A stretch of DNA of 64,000 nucleotides from Aporrectodea caliginosa (lineage: Eukaryota; Annelida; Clitellata; Crassiclitellata; Lumbricidae), in the NCBI GenBank assembly GCA_020284085.1, contig JACEVL010000834.1, positions 848,466 through 912,465 of the forward strand, in the 5' to 3' direction. A model generated the notes under the pieces. It made no database searches and was not told the origin of the DNA. It was given only the letters and a program-made list of their open reading frames with translations. Position numbers and translations under genes: made by a program. Below are positions 23,905-35,911 of the stretch, in pieces. Positions within the stretch are counted from its first letter, which is position 1; every line of letters begins with the position of its first letter.

Positions 23905-24540
23905 GAAAGACAGGTCCATAACTGGGTCTGTAGGCCTACATAACGCGCAACTTAACAACATATAAGACTTACACAAGTATGCACAACTGACTATAATGTA
24001 TACCAGGGCTGCCAAAAGTCTGACCCACGGGCTATTTCTGACCTGCCGACGATGTTCTTCTGGACTGCGGAGCCTTGTCTAGAGATTGGTACAATTTGAA
24101 AATAAAGATTCATATCTGTCATTTATACTGCGTATGATGCAGGTAACGGCTGCTGGGCTAGCAACAGGCCAGACAATAGGCCAAACCTATATACCTGTTT
24201 CAGATTAAATTACTTTATTACTTTTGCTCACACGCACATATCTATATGGTTTATGGTTGGTTGTCTATGACAAATATTAAAAGCTATAAAAAGCCTTTTT
24301 TAAATTTAATAAAATTTAATAAGAAACGAAAGGTGGACAGTGAATTAAGATTGCTTCGCGACATTTGCACTGATATGTATTTTTTAATCAGTAGCCTTTT
24401 TCTCCGCCATTGCTGGCAATCAATCGGTACACTAGATAGATATTTTGATTTAAGCTCATTTAATCAATTTTGTTATTGCGAACTCATAATATACTGTGCG
24501 ATTGACACACTTGTATTAAATTTCAGAATACGATAAATGT
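23905..24540. repeat. 0.65-kb tandem duplication, unit 1
   Basis: Shares long blocks with 24570-25215: CAGGTCCATAACTG, ATAACGCGCAACTTAAC, TATACCAGGGCTGCCAAAAG, CTGACCTGCCGACGATGT, TAAGCTCATTTAATCAATTT and CAGAATACGATAAAT in the same order. 'CAGGGCTGCCAAAAGTC' resembles a hAT terminus, but no matching inverted end was found. The ORF 24246-24536 is not conserved between units. Confidence 0.9.
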
Positions 24541-24569
24541 TGAGTCTTATAGAAATGGAACCTCAAACA

Positions 24570-25215
24570 TGAAAGGCAGGTCCATAACTGAAATAGTCTA
24601 TACATAACGCGCAACTTAACATAATATGATTATATAAGACTTATAACACAAGTATGCACAACTGACTATAATGTATACCAGGGCTGCCAAAAGTCCGACC
24701 CACGGGCTATTTCTGACCTGCCGACGATGTTTTTCTGGACCGCGGAGCCTTGTCTAGAGATTACACAATTTGAGAATAAAAGTTCATATCTGTCATTTAT
24801 ACTGCGTATGAAGCGAAATAATATTGCTGGGCTAGCAACAGACCAGACAATAGGCCAAATCCTATATAGATGTTTCTGATTAATGGCATTACTTTATTAC
24901 TTTTGCTCACACGCACATCTCTGTCTGGTTTATGATTGGTTGTCTGCTAACAGATATTAAAAGCTATAAAAAGCCTTTTTAAAATTTAATCAAAATTTAA
25001 TAAGAAGCGATAGGTGGACAGTGAATTAAGATTGTTTCGCGACATTTGCACTGATATGTATTTTTTAATCAGTAGCCTATTCATTGATATAGGATATCAA
25101 TCGGTACACTAGACAGATATTTTGATTTAAGCTCATTTAATCAATTTTGTTATTGCGAACTTATAATATACTGTGCGATTGACACGGACTTGTATTAAAT
25201 TTCAGAATACGATAA
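24570..25215. repeat. 0.65-kb tandem duplication, unit 2
   Basis: Direct repeat of 23905-24540 with roughly 85-90% visible identity and several small indels (for example an extra ATAATATGATTATA near 24620). It lies in GPCR intron 1. The spacer to 25590 contains no supported feature. Confidence 0.9.
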
Positions 25216-25595
25216 ATTTTAGCTCTTATAGAAACTGGAATAGCCTACATTGACCTTAGGCTTATCGAGTTTCATGCGATGTTCATGACTGATAATGAAG
25301 ATTAAAATTAAGATTTTATAACCCTTATTTGACTGTTTGTATGATAAAAACATGCACCATTTAAGATTTAGTTTTGCAAAAACTTTCTGGGGACGGGCAC
25401 AACGAGCCCCTCCCAGACCCCCCACTCCATTTTTCTCAGGCGCCTTCAGCACAATGGCCCGCCACTTGCTGGCAAATATTGCCCCTGGCCCAACATTAAC
25501 AAATGTTGATCTATACTAAGCGTCTCAACTGTCTCTACAACAATTATAACTAGCGATAATAACGATGCATATTGTGATGTTGGTGATGATGACGA

Positions 25596-25633
25596 CGGCC
25601 ATGATGATGATGATAGTAATGATGATAATGATA

Positions 25634-25717
<84 letters not shown>

Positions 25718-25725
25718 GTGGTGGT
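25596..25725. repeat. (GAT)n microsatellite
   Basis: A nearly pure GAT array ending in GGTGGTGGTGAT, about 50 bp upstream of the GPCR exon 2 acceptor. Confidence 0.98.
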
Positions 25726-25776
25726 GATGAATAGAGTGACCGGTATACCTTATGAGTGTGATTATGTGTATTGTAG

Positions 25777-25876
25777 AATGGTGGTATGGTCCTGTGCTGT
25801 GTAAGGCGGTGCCGTATCTTCAGGGAGTGTCAGTCAGTGCCTCAGTCAATACTTTGGGAGCTGTGGCTGTCGAAAG
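25777..25876 (+). CDS. class A GPCR, exon 2 (TM3)
   Basis: A 100-bp exon found by extending the frame from exon 1. After the acceptor ATTGTAG it reads aa-TGG-TGG, completing codon 141 as E and giving E-WWYGPVLCKAVPYLQ then GVSVSASVNTLGAVAVE and two bases (AG) before the donor GTGAGT. With the first base of exon 3 this makes R174. It supplies the ECL1 W (W142/W143), the disulphide Cys C149 (3.25), and TM3 ending in E173-R174-F175, an E/DRY variant. Both phases (1 in, 2 out) match the neighbouring exons exactly, strong support for the model. It is too short to stand out as an ORF. A (GAT)n array ends about 50 bp before the acceptor. Confidence 0.93.
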
Positions 25877-26027
25877 GTGAGTCATCGTCCAATGAATAAA
25901 TAATCACTCTTCACGTTTTGAATGAAGAGAAAGTTTTAAGAAATCATCTTATTTGACCATACATTCCATTCAGTTTACTTTCCCTGTTCTATTCATACAT
26001 CCATTACTCCGATAACTTAACATTTGA

Positions 26028-26269
26028 TAATGACGATGATAAATGATGATGATGACGACGACGATGATGATGTTGATGACGATGACGATGATGAGTTTCC
26101 TGCCCAAAGGTAGGTCCATTGGCTTTGATGCCACCCGGGGATGAGATTGTGTTAGGTGGTTTCTCGTTGCAACTCGTCCAAGGTCGCTATGCAGTGGTTT
26201 GAGGTATACATTCGAACCTGCGACCCTCCGCTTACAAGGCACAGAACACACCGCTACACTACCACGTCC
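26028..26269 (-). mobile_element. tRNA-derived SINE-C
   Basis: On the minus strand it begins GGACGTGGTAGTGTAGCGGT (box A-like), has GCAGGTTCGAATG (box B) about 45 bp later, then a 120-bp body and a tail of GATGAC/ATCGTC triplets at 26028-26092. Spacing of the two boxes fits an RNA polymerase III tRNA promoter. It lies in antisense orientation in GPCR intron 2. Confidence 0.75.
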
Positions 26270-26479
26270 AATAACTCAACATTTACCATCCTCTAAATAC
26301 CAAGCATCCACTCATGCTTTCGTCCATCCGTCCTTCTGACCGTCTGTCTGTCTGTCCGTGCATTCGTCCTTTCGTTGGTCACTACGTTGTCCTTCCGATC
26401 GTACTCCCGTTAGCCCTTGGTTCAATGCATATAAGCTTAATAGCTAAATAAATAAATCATAGCATCTTATAAGAACAAG

Positions 26480-26770
26480 GTGATTGGGTTATCTCCGGAT
26501 GGATTCACCGTCTGCGGACGAGATGGCAAGGACGGCCGATGATCGACTGTTGTCGGCAGTTATATGGAACGAAACCCACGTCCTGCGGAGACTATTTCCA
26601 CCAACAATCAAATACCAATAATATTGGTATTTGGTATAATAATCGTTGATATTTGACGGCGCTGCCTTAGACTATAATTATAATCTAAAGCCGCGCCGTC
26701 ATGACTTCATTTTGCCAACAAAGGATGATAAAAACTTTGTTCCAAGAGCCCTTTATCGAAACATAACTTG
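26480..26770 (+). pseudogene. LINE C-terminal fragment with an inverted-repeat insertion
   Basis: Reads LGYLRMDSPSADEMARTADD, RLLSAVIWNETHVLRRLFPP and later YNLKPRRHDFILPTKDDKNF, VPRALYRNIT-stop. This matches the C-terminus of the LINE at 789-3593 (FVPRMLFKNVY-stop). Between the two parts about 70 bp are inserted that break the frame and are inverted relative to both flanks (hairpin 26655-26700). The 3' UTR ends near AATAAACGAATATA at 26901, where the mariner element begins. Confidence 0.8.
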
Positions 26771-26915
26771 AGAACTTAACCCTGTAATTGATAATCCCAA
26801 TGCTTAGCCATTTCAACCTCTTTTCTTTTCTTATATTAATGCATTTAACCTGTATGTACTGCTGATCATGAGCTGCGGTTTGCCAGCTTGATTGCTTCTA
26901 ATAAACGAATATATA

Positions 26916-28102
26916 CAGGGTGCGGAAAAATAAAGTAATCCCCTGCAGTGTTTGGTTGATATCTCAAGAACGAAGTTGGATTTTTATAAGAAAATTTACA
27001 CGGCCATTGGTCATTCATATCTACGTACAATTGCCAAATTACATTATATTATCACAACAATTGACTAAGTTATGCTATTTGAACAGAGACAAGCCCACGC
27101 TTTATAACGTGCAAATTTTACGGTTGCGTTATTGGTTGTACTGGAACGCGCCACTGCCCTGCTCCGTCGGTTCAAAGTTCGTGATACCAAAAGCGTGTTC
27201 TTCACGGATGAGAAAAACTTCTACCTCAACCCACCTGTCAGCAACCAGAACAACCGCGTGTGGTCAAGAGGAAAGAAGGTCGATGTCAGGCCAAGTCGCT
27301 TGCTGGTCCAGAGGGAAAAGTTTGCAAAACACATTATGGTGTCTGCTGGAGTCTGCTTTGGGGGTAATGGTCGGCTCCACTTCATCGACGAGAAAGCGAA
27401 AGTTAACGCTCAGTATTACCTTCGTCGACTGCTTCCGCAGCTCATTGAGGACTGCAACCAGTTGATGCCAGTCGGGTTCATTTTCCATCAGGACGGCGCT
27501 CCAGCGTACACGGCACGTGTCACGCAGGAGTGGCTGTACGCAAACTGTCCTGAGATCATTGAGAAGGACCAGTGGCCACCAAATTCCCCAGATCTCAACT
27601 CCCTTGACTATCACGTGTGGGGAGCCATGCTGGAAAGGTATCACAAACTCCAGCCGAAGCCAAAGACAATCGCCGAGTTGAAAGCCGCTTTGCAGTCAAT
27701 ATGGGACGATATGCCACAGGCGCCGATCAACAAGGCCATCAAGAACTTTACCAAACGGCTGAAGGCATGCGTGCAGGCCAATGGTGGACACTTTGAACAC
27801 TTAATGTAAAATTGAAAGTGCAATTCGTAAAGCTTTGTTGTAAAAATATTTCAAGTTGTACCATTTATTTTTCTTGTTTCTTTACAAAGTAAAGTAACTA
27901 TTTTTAACCATGTAAAATTGTGGGGGTGTCGTGTTTGAAATAACGTAACTTTGTCATATTTCAAGATTGTTAAATAACATTTGGAAGTTATATGTAGATG
28001 TGAACAGACAATATCATTACCAAGTTTTATATAAAAATTCTAAGCGGTTGCTACAGAATTTGCAACACACTGCAGGGGATTACTTTATTTTGCCGCACCC
28101 TG
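26916..28102 (+). mobile_element. mariner-type transposon (DD37D, maT-like), internally deleted
   Basis: Inverted ends CAGGGTGCGGAAAAATAAAG (26916) and its near-perfect complement ending CCGCACCCTG at 28102; about 34 of 35 bp match. TA duplications flank both ends (26914-26915, 28103-28104). The 1.19-kb element encodes only the catalytic part of a transposase. It inserted just behind a LINE 3' end in GPCR intron 2. Confidence 0.93.
27132..27809 (+). pseudogene. DD37D mariner/maT-like transposase lacking its DNA-binding domain
   Basis: This uninterrupted frame covers the DDE/D catalytic domain. The first Asp is in VFFTDEKNF, the second in FIFHQDGAPAYTA, and the third in NSPDLNSLDYHVWG. The second and third Asp are separated by 37 residues, the spacing of maT elements within IS630/Tc1/mariner. 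It ends KACVQANGGHFEHLM. The roughly 110-residue helix-turn-helix region expected upstream is absent: only 216 bp separate the 5' terminus from the frame, so a deletion removed it. The frame opens with GTG and not ATG. It cannot be a complete functional transposase, but the catalytic core appears undamaged. Confidence 0.92.
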
Positions 28103-28982
28103 TATATATATATCACTTGGCTGTTTCTGTTTCCAGAGAAACGTCCCTGTCCTTGCTTCTGACCAGGCTATCTATTATTGGTCGTCTGTTTCTCTATCTG
28201 TCAGCCCCTCTGTTTCTTTATGGCTTTGACTGTCCTTCGGTCTTTCATTAGTCCAACGGTTTGTTGGCTGGTGCAAGTCTATCAGCATTAATTCAGCTAA
28301 GTGAAACGAGTCTTAACAAATGAGCGCTCGGTTAGGTGCCAGCAGGACTCCAGCCAGTATATCTAGACTAGGTCCAGTCTGTCTGCTGCTCTCTCCGTCC
28401 GTTGACCTTCAGTTGACCTTCTGCCTGCCGTTCGGGTTCTTTATAGAGCGGTTGTTGTCCTAAATAATTAATCAGCTCAATGACTGACTTATAACCAAGT
28501 GGATACTTTTTGCTTATTTGTTACTGCTGAGTTCTATTGGTATTAGAGCCCTGTACTAGAAGAAATGATCATTGTTGCCTATCCATGTTCTCGTCCTTCC
28601 TCGACTACTTGACCAGACAACTGCGAGAATTTCTTCTAGTAGTTGGTGGCGAGCGCTGCTAAGAGTTACGCGGCTTATTTTCGGGGGTCTTAAGCCTTCT
28701 TTAGCACTTGGGTCAACGTTATTACCTCATGGAAAAACCGAGACATCTTTTGATATTTCCTGTAGTTATAATGAAATCTGTACAACGTATTTGCATCAGC
28801 CACAACTTAATACAACCGAAATGAGTCCGTGATTCGCTTTAGTCGAATGACTACGCTCGGTCAACCGGTTTCAGAAATGCACTATCGTCGGATTTTGCCT
28901 GAATTACCATCATTTCGCGAATGCTTTCCTGTGCAAAATTGTTCCCTCTTAACATCTTTCCTTCCCCGTCTCAGTTTTCAAT

Positions 28983-29001
28983 CAACTTGTCTGTCTGTCT
29001 A

Positions 29002-29032
<31 letters not shown>

Positions 29033-29049
29033 GTCTGTCTGTCTGTCTA

Positions 29050-29112
<63 letters not shown>

Positions 29113-29133
29113 GTCTTTCTCTCTATCTGTCTA

Positions 29134-29166
<33 letters not shown>
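28983..29166. repeat. (GTCT)n microsatellite
   Basis: An imperfect GTCT array with regular ATCT variants. The interval 28105-28982 and the sequence from 29167 to 30440 show no gene; R3 copy 2 lies at 29956-30010. Confidence 0.97.
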
Positions 29167-29955
29167 ATTCGGGGATTAACGACGAACCATGTGGCAGCCA
29201 AGGGCGTTGACTTCATCCGGTATTTTGCCTCAACCTGTCAATTATCCTTCTTTGCCCCTTTATCACTCTCTGCTGAGTGGACTTAACGTCCTTCCTTAAC
29301 GTCTCGCTCTATCTCCACCATCCTGTCAATTATCCTTCTCTGCCCACTGGCACTCTCTGTTGAGTAGACCAATTGTCCGTCCTAAGTCTCTCGTTATTTC
29401 CACCTGTGAATTATCGTTATCTTACCGCAGGCACTCTCCGTCGAGTCCATCCACGTCTGTCTCTCCACCTGTCACATTTTATGACGGGTGGGGTCTTCTA
29501 CTTTAGTTATCCAGTCTGGAAAATAGTAGGCCCTATATAATTGTAGTAAAATGTTCAAACATACAAGCTAGGAAATAAATAGAAATAATAATAATCGCCG
29601 ACTGCACCTATTTCACTACAAACCCCGACTGAAAATGTAAAATTTCCGTGAGGTGTAATGTAAGATGTAATTGACTTCTCACGACTAATTGAAATTGCTA
29701 TTTTTAATTGTTAGACATTTATTTAGCGCCTTTTCAACAAAAACTCATTAGAGACTCTCCAGACCTAGCGAAATAAATAGGTTCGAATAAAATGGTTTTC
29801 AAGCGCTTTTGGAATAGAGGTATACAGAAAGACCAATGAGCTCATGTCGTTGGGAAGGGGGAGGACTATAAACCAGGGAGTTGGACCTACCATAATAAAG
29901 CTTCTGTACTGTTATTAAGACAGGCTATTAGCTTACTCTCTGAGCAAATTACAGG

Positions 29956-30010
29956 TTGTTTAAGGAGGATAAAGCATAGACTGACTTCAGCCGAACTTCA
30001 ACATAGACCG
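29956..30010. repeat. dispersed repeat R3, copy 2
   Basis: Contains TTTAAGGAGG then GACTTCAGCCGAACTTCAAC, ATAGACC as in 20405-20462, same orientation. Confidence 0.65.
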
Positions 30011-30440
30011 AAGCAACGCCTATCCATCAAGTTGTGCATAAAATAACCTTTGTATATTATTTCAGTTGATTATGGTTAAACTCTGTATAATTTATTATTG
30101 TTCTATCAACCTGAATTAATTTTTAATTAAGTGTACGTGCAATGATTGTGTAGCATCCGCTGTCAGTGAATTTTATTAATTCTATGCCACAATTTTCTGA
30201 ATTTATAACTAGTAATATCATAGGCTATGATTTGATATCAAGTCTTCGGTTGTATGTGTAAACCACCGGTTATTTTAAAAATAAGACACTAGAGAATATC
30301 GCATCTTAAAACCAAAAGCGTCGGCTAAATCACATCGCTACTTAAAGCTTAATCAGTTCAAAGGGGTTGCCTAAAAAAGTAAGTAAGTAAGTAAGTATGG
30401 TCTTTATTACGCCATTTGCAAACGCACAATGGGACAACAG

Positions 30441-31140
30441 TTATGCAATGATAATTGTAAAACATCGAAGTAATAATATTGATAATAATAATGCGTAACA
30501 AGCTAAATGCAGAAGCATCCTGGTGATAAATCCCTTCCTAGTAAGGGGGAGATTGCGGAATGATACGAGACGAGGTCTTAGGGAGTATCCGGTTTCGCGG
30601 ATAGGAGGGAGTAATCCGTGTAGGACATGTCCAGGATCCGACAAAACCGCGGAGAAGAGAGCTGCGTCTGCTTTGGCGCACAGCTCTTCAATTGTAGGGG
30701 TACAAGTTGGTAGATATCCCTGGCGTATAAGCTTCCTGATCAGTGCATGCAGTCATGCGTTCTCTCTCCCCAACAGTTGTAAATCCCCACCAAGAAGGGG
30801 AGGCGTACAGAAGTTGAGCAAGTGTGGTGGAGCGCACAACGTCGTGAAGGCGGTTACCAGTGAGACCATGGGCCACAAGAACTCTCAGAGCAAAAAAGGA
30901 TAGCTTAGCTTTGATACAAATTTTATTGACATGTGATGAGAAGCCAATTCGTTCTGAAAGGGTTACTCCCAGAATCTTAATTTCATTTACACGTTCGATC
31001 CCCACAATTGACGGGATGGTTTCATGTATTTTGGTGCGGGGTCGCCTGATAATAATTTCGCAGGACTTGCCAGGATTAAGGCGTAGGTTGCAGTTTTTAG
31101 CCCATTGAGCTATATGGTCAAGCTATATGTGTAAAGATGC
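30441..31140 (-). pseudogene. LINE reverse-transcriptase C-terminal fragment
   Basis: On the minus strand it reads LDHIAQWAKNCNLRLNPGKS, then RVNEIKILGVTLSERIGFSS, TTLAQLLYASPSWWGFTTVG, a frameshift near 30755, and SDPGHVLHGLLPPIRETGYS. These blocks line up with residues about 740-930 of the LINE ORF at 789-3593 (SIKMLGVTIGERLTV, TTLARLLYASPAWWG). The YADD core is missing, so it is 5'-truncated. An (AAGT)n run at 30376-30400 may be its tail. It lies in GPCR intron 2. Confidence 0.85.
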
Positions 31141-32262
31141 CATGCCAAGAACAAAATCCGGATATCAGAAGTCCGGAGAGAGGAGACAGAGGAGATGTTA
31201 CACTGGGTTGTCTTTAGGATGAGAGAAATTGGATGCTGCGGGTAGGATGACTCAGATAAAGATATCTTCAAAGGGTGAAACTTTAGTTTTTAAATGGAGC
31301 GCATGGGGAGTATGATAGAGGAGTTAGGGACAGATGAATGTGAGTGAACGACAGGAGAGCTGGAGGAACGGAGAATTTGTGGAATTCAAGAGGGATATCG
31401 TTTCAGAGTCGAGATACAGTGTGGTATGTGTATCAGCCAAAAAACTCAAGATAAGTAGTTACTGTGAGACGGGCAAGAGAGAGATAAGAGGATGATCGGG
31501 TGGAGCGGAGTGATTGGATGGTGAAGACTCAGCGAAGATAAATAGGTAGACGGATATGCCGAGGGTTAGAGGTAAAGAAAAGAACTTACGCACATATTTA
31601 GATACACAATGAAAGGAACATGCTAACGGGTTTTCAGCCAGTGGAATAATTCGAGGATAGGAATGATAAGATGATGCTTCGAAGTCCTTTAAGCAACTCG
31701 GCCAAGTGAATTTTAGATTAGTTTAAAACGCTTAATTGAATGGATTCGGGATTATAAGATAAACAGAATTATAGAAGTCACATTTGGAGTATAGAGTCTA
31801 GACAGTGGATATATATACATATATATATTGTGGTATGAGACGTCCGATAGGTCTTAAGGTAGGCCTAATCTAGGAGATGTGCTGCATAAGGGGCGTTGAA
31901 GAAGACTCTTGTTGGGACTGTTGATGGGAAGGGAATTCTTGTTGACAAGAGTTGTGTAAGAAGAGATACGGAAAGAATGTTTATTAAAGAGAATTGTGAG
32001 ATAGATTGCGAAGACGCCGTAAGAGAGTTTAGGATAGGTTTAGTCTGAGAGTTTAAGGTTTAATAAACGTTTTTATGACGATGCTTTTATAAGAAGAAAA
32101 GGCTTATTCTTCACTCGGGACTCGTAAACATGCAACAATATATATGTAAATATGTATATTTATTTTGTTTGTTGCATGTTTCCTCTCTCAGACCTCCTAT
32201 AATCTCGACGTTCCTATTATAGAATGAGGTCATTTTTCTAAAATGTATTATGTAACATGTCA
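31141..32262. other. unassigned intronic sequence
   Basis: No conserved frame, terminal repeat or array was found. The purine-rich + strand (many GAGA/GGAT words) has no clear periodicity. Confidence 0.4.
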
Positions 32263-32800
32263 ATCAATCAATCAATCAGAATTTATATAGCGCCCCTTCA
32301 AGATCCCTTACTCAGAAGCGCTCCCGACCCAGGCCATACGGAAGAATGCAGTTTTCAACAGTTGGTGAAACTGAGAACAGTTTGGAAGGTGTCGTAAATC
32401 TAGTGTTAGCCCGTTCCAGGTTGTTGGACCAACCACAGAGAAGGAACGGCTCTGCATTGTTGCAGAGCGGGCGAATGGGACCGCCAGGTCACCGTGGACA
32501 GAGGAGCGCAGTGCTCGGCGGTCCGTGCAAGAAGAAAGAGGGCGGCATAGCTCACGCAGGTATACGAGGGTGCCCAGCCTGATAAGCACCGCCACACCAA
32601 GGACGCGATCCTGTATGAGATGCGTTGAGGGAAAGGAAGCCAGTGCAATACCTCACGCATATACTGAGATATGCGGTCGGTCTTATCAAATCCGCCAATG
32701 AGTCGAGCCGCAGCCCGGTGAACCCGCTCCAGCCTCTCGATTCGAACCCGCGGGAGACCAGCGTAGATGGAAGCGCAATGTAGCAATATGTATAATATAT
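32263..32800 (-). pseudogene. LINE (L2/CR1-like) 3' fragment with (ATTG)n tail
   Basis: On the minus strand, frames read RIERLERVHRAAARLIGGFD, MREVLHWLPFPQRISYRIAS, LVWRCLSGWAPSY, then after a frameshift AVPFARSATMQSRSFSVVGP, TTWNGLTLDLRHLP. These are the hallmark C-terminal motifs of this LINE class. The 3' UTR ends CAGAAGCGCT... GGGGCGCTATATAAATTC and a (TTGA/ATTG)n tail at 32262-32280. That same 3' end is found on SINE-A. Confidence 0.85.
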
Positions 32801-34072
32801 ATATATATATATTATATAGAACTTCGTTTATTATATTGTTACATGTTACATAATACACTGTAGTATTTGTTATTGGATGTCATAGATTACAGTAAGTGTC
32901 TGAGGGAATAGCTTGGAGACGTTGATTATGTTGGCAAATGGGCAATTGGGCATGGCAGGTGGCTGAGGAAAGCACTCCTGTGCATTGTGAATTAGTCCTG
33001 CTAATCGGGACTCTGTTTATATTCTTAAATATGTCTGTAGGAACTCTATATGAACCATTCGAAGGGGTCGTAGACGGTCTTTGTTGCAAGTTGAAGCTTT
33101 GATGTAAAGTTCGGCGCCGTTTTAATTAAAAACTCTTGAAAGTTAACAATGAACTATTTGTCTGGTTCGACGACACAGTCTAAAGATAGTAGATCCTTAC
33201 AATATTTAGGTCTACAGTATAAATATATTAGACTATTATAAGTCATTTGTTTATAACGTTTATAAAACCTCTCTATATATAAAGAACAATGGTTTCATTG
33301 TAATAAATAGGCGTCTATCGGCTAGTTCTGCCAGGACAAATTTAGGATCAGCTTACTTTGGTCAGCGCTCTCTCTACTACTCTACTTCAAAAAATGACTC
33401 GTGGTTTCCCTGCCTTTATCATATACTTGTCTACATAATCTCAGTTCGGTTTGACCTCCCCGGATTCTGACCTGGCGGCTATTCCGGACTGGATTTGATA
33501 TAGCGCCGGTGGTTAAACTCGTTTCCCATGACGCAGCTTTGTGTGATCCTGAGAAATTTCTAAGATTTACAACTACAATTACAATTGCATGTATGGAATT
33601 TACTACCACCCTGCAGCATGTCGGGATCATTCTCTTTCTCTTAGCAAACAATTTCTCAACTGAATATTTATCTCTTGCCAGCTAATCGCGCCTTTGATGT
33701 GAATTCATAATATATTACTAAGTACATGTTGGCCTATATCTGTTCTCTTTCATGCACCTTCCAAAACAGTTCCATGGCATCTCAATTGATGATAGCGGAT
33801 ATGCCAGTACTAAGAGCACTAGAACATGGCAGCCTGTTACTTTTAGCATTCACCTTTTAGAGAGAGCTGTACGGGTTCGAGCTCCTCTGAAACGATTAGT
33901 AGAGTAGAGAATTTGATAGAATGTCCAATTGGCTAAGGGACTCTGGCTGGAGCAGACGGTTGAGACGCATTGCACCTAAGCCACGCATAAGGCTAGCAGC
34001 CTAATTTCATGTTATTACCAAGTAAGTCACGCACTTGGCTGGCAGCATAAGTCACGCTATGACCCACTAAGT
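32801..34072. other. unassigned intronic sequence
   Basis: No gene supported. A block GATTTGATATAGCGCCGGTG near 33493 resembles GAATTGATATAGCGCCGGTA at 54112, so both may be remnants of one repeat family. Short AAGTCACGCTATGACC-type direct repeats lie at 34017-34080. Confidence 0.4.
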
Positions 34073-34080
34073 CACTCTAT

Positions 34081-35911
34081 CAGGGCCGTATTAAGGCTAG
34101 TGCGGGCCCGGTGCTGTGGTAATAGTGTGGGCCCCCCCCCCTCTGACGAAGGTCACCTCTGACAACAACCGGTCCACCACGCACATTTTATAGCATGCTT
34201 ACTAATGAGTATACTTTTATTAACTGCCTAAAGACAATATACAATTAACGTTACATTACTATCTGCACATCTCGCTCTGTACCATGATCTTCAAATCACT
34301 TCTTAGACTTCTACTATTGTAAGCCTATATACATACTAGTAAAGATATTGTCAGCTTGATTTGCTGCATCATTCGCTTTTTATGAAATTGAAAATGCAAG
34401 ACTTTGAAGAAGCGTCTGTCTCTCGTTTGTATTCCTGACTTTCACTAATCTTTCTTTGCTTATTAGGCTCCAGAGTTCTTATGATAATTTATCTTCTAAT
34501 TCATCATCAACTTAATGGAATATAATATCAAATATTGCTAATTTGGCATCAATTTTATTATGAAACTACATCCAGCATTAAGTTAAAGAATTATTCATTT
34601 TGATAGCCTAATAACTCAAATTTCAATTAATAAATTTACATCCAGTAAAAAGATTCTATGCCTGCCAGAAAACCAATAGCCGAATAAATTCTAGGCCGTC
34701 AATTCTAGAAACTCAAAATACTGATAGACGCATTCTTTATCAAATTCAAGTAATTCAACTATAATATGACCACAGACGTTTTGACCGAAATAATCAAAAT
34801 CGTCTGACAGCTTTTATAACAACGTAGCTAGGAATATTTTACCAGAGGGGTTCTTTAATGCGAAGTGCTAACCATGCATACGATTCTGGTGGAGTCTAAA
34901 ATTCAGTTAGAAATCGAAATTTGTCTGCATCAGTTAACTTTGCACCAACAACCAATCCAAAATCATTCTTATGAGTGATGAGTCTGTTGATTGATCAAGG
35001 AATCCGTGGATGGGTACAGGCATAGTAAAGGGTATGCAGTGGCTGTGCCTGTACGCAAAAAGGAAAATCATCCTTGGCCGTAGCCTATATTGACGCGTAC
35101 CGGGCGGTATCTTCATGTACAACTGTGTTCGTTTCTACTGTGGGTCAAATTCTTAGACCAACCAGGCGATCTAGATAGACAAAACACATGTATGCCTATG
35201 CGGAACTGTGTATCATGTTTCATGAAGCATCCGTCATAATTATATATGTAGGGCCTAGTGGCCTACATAGCCTACTGCATTAGGCCAGGGGTCTCCAAAG
35301 TTTTCCATCGGGAAACTCATTGCTGACTTTCTAAAGCTCCACGGGCCAAAACTCCGAAGAAAAAACTTCTATGTGCGCAGCTGTCCAGTGAATTATTGAG
35401 TAATGCGTTGAATGCTTGGATTCATAATGTCTCCGAATATTGTAGGCTACTCTTTAAGCACTGCAAAGGTGTCATTGCATATCAGGCACAGCGCCTTACA
35501 AGCAGCGACATGGATTTTGGCAATATGCATGTCAGAGTACAGCAGCGTTAAAATTTTCAATTTTACCAATTTAGTTTGCTTCTTCAAGGAGAGTTCCGCA
35601 GGCCAGATTAAAGGCCTTATAGCGGGCCGGATGTGGCCTCGGGCCGTACTTTGGAGACCCCTGCATTAGGCCAAAACAAAACCCACAGGTTTCTTCAGTT
35701 TGAACTATGTTTTAGACATTTCCAGGCCCCTGCCAGGGGCCCCTGCCATGGAACAGGGCCCCGGGTAGCAACCCCTCACTGACTCCCCGGGTCTCCCTCT
35801 CATCGGCCCTGGTTCAAGCACATTAAAAACATTCACTTCTGAAAATGCGGGCCCCTCAAAACTGCGGGCCCGGTGCTGCAGCACCCATAGCACCCCCTTA
35901 ATGCGGCCCTG
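34081..35911. mobile_element. hAT-like non-autonomous element (1.83 kb)
   Basis: Inverted ends CAGGGCCGTATTAAG (34081) and CTTAATGCGGCCCTG (ending 35911) are flanked by a perfect 8-bp duplication CACTCTAT (34073-34080 and 35912-35919). Subterminal GCGGGCCCGGTGCTG blocks occur at both ends in direct orientation. The interior is AT-rich without a transposase frame. A second hAT element is nested at 35286-35663. Confidence 0.88.
35286..35663. mobile_element. nested hAT-like MITE (378 bp)
   Basis: Ends CAGGGGTCTCCAAAG and CTTTGGAGACCCCTG are perfectly inverted over 15 bp, with a perfect 8-bp duplication CATTAGGC (35278-35285, 35664-35671). It sits wholly inside the element at 34081-35911, so it inserted later. 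Confidence 0.93.

Noticed and set aside
24020..24060. Intact hAT element beginning CAGGGCTGCC
   Set aside because: No complementary terminus or 8-bp duplication found downstream.
30376..30400. GTAAGT words as splice donors
   Set aside because: They are part of an (AAGT)n run with no coding sequence before them.
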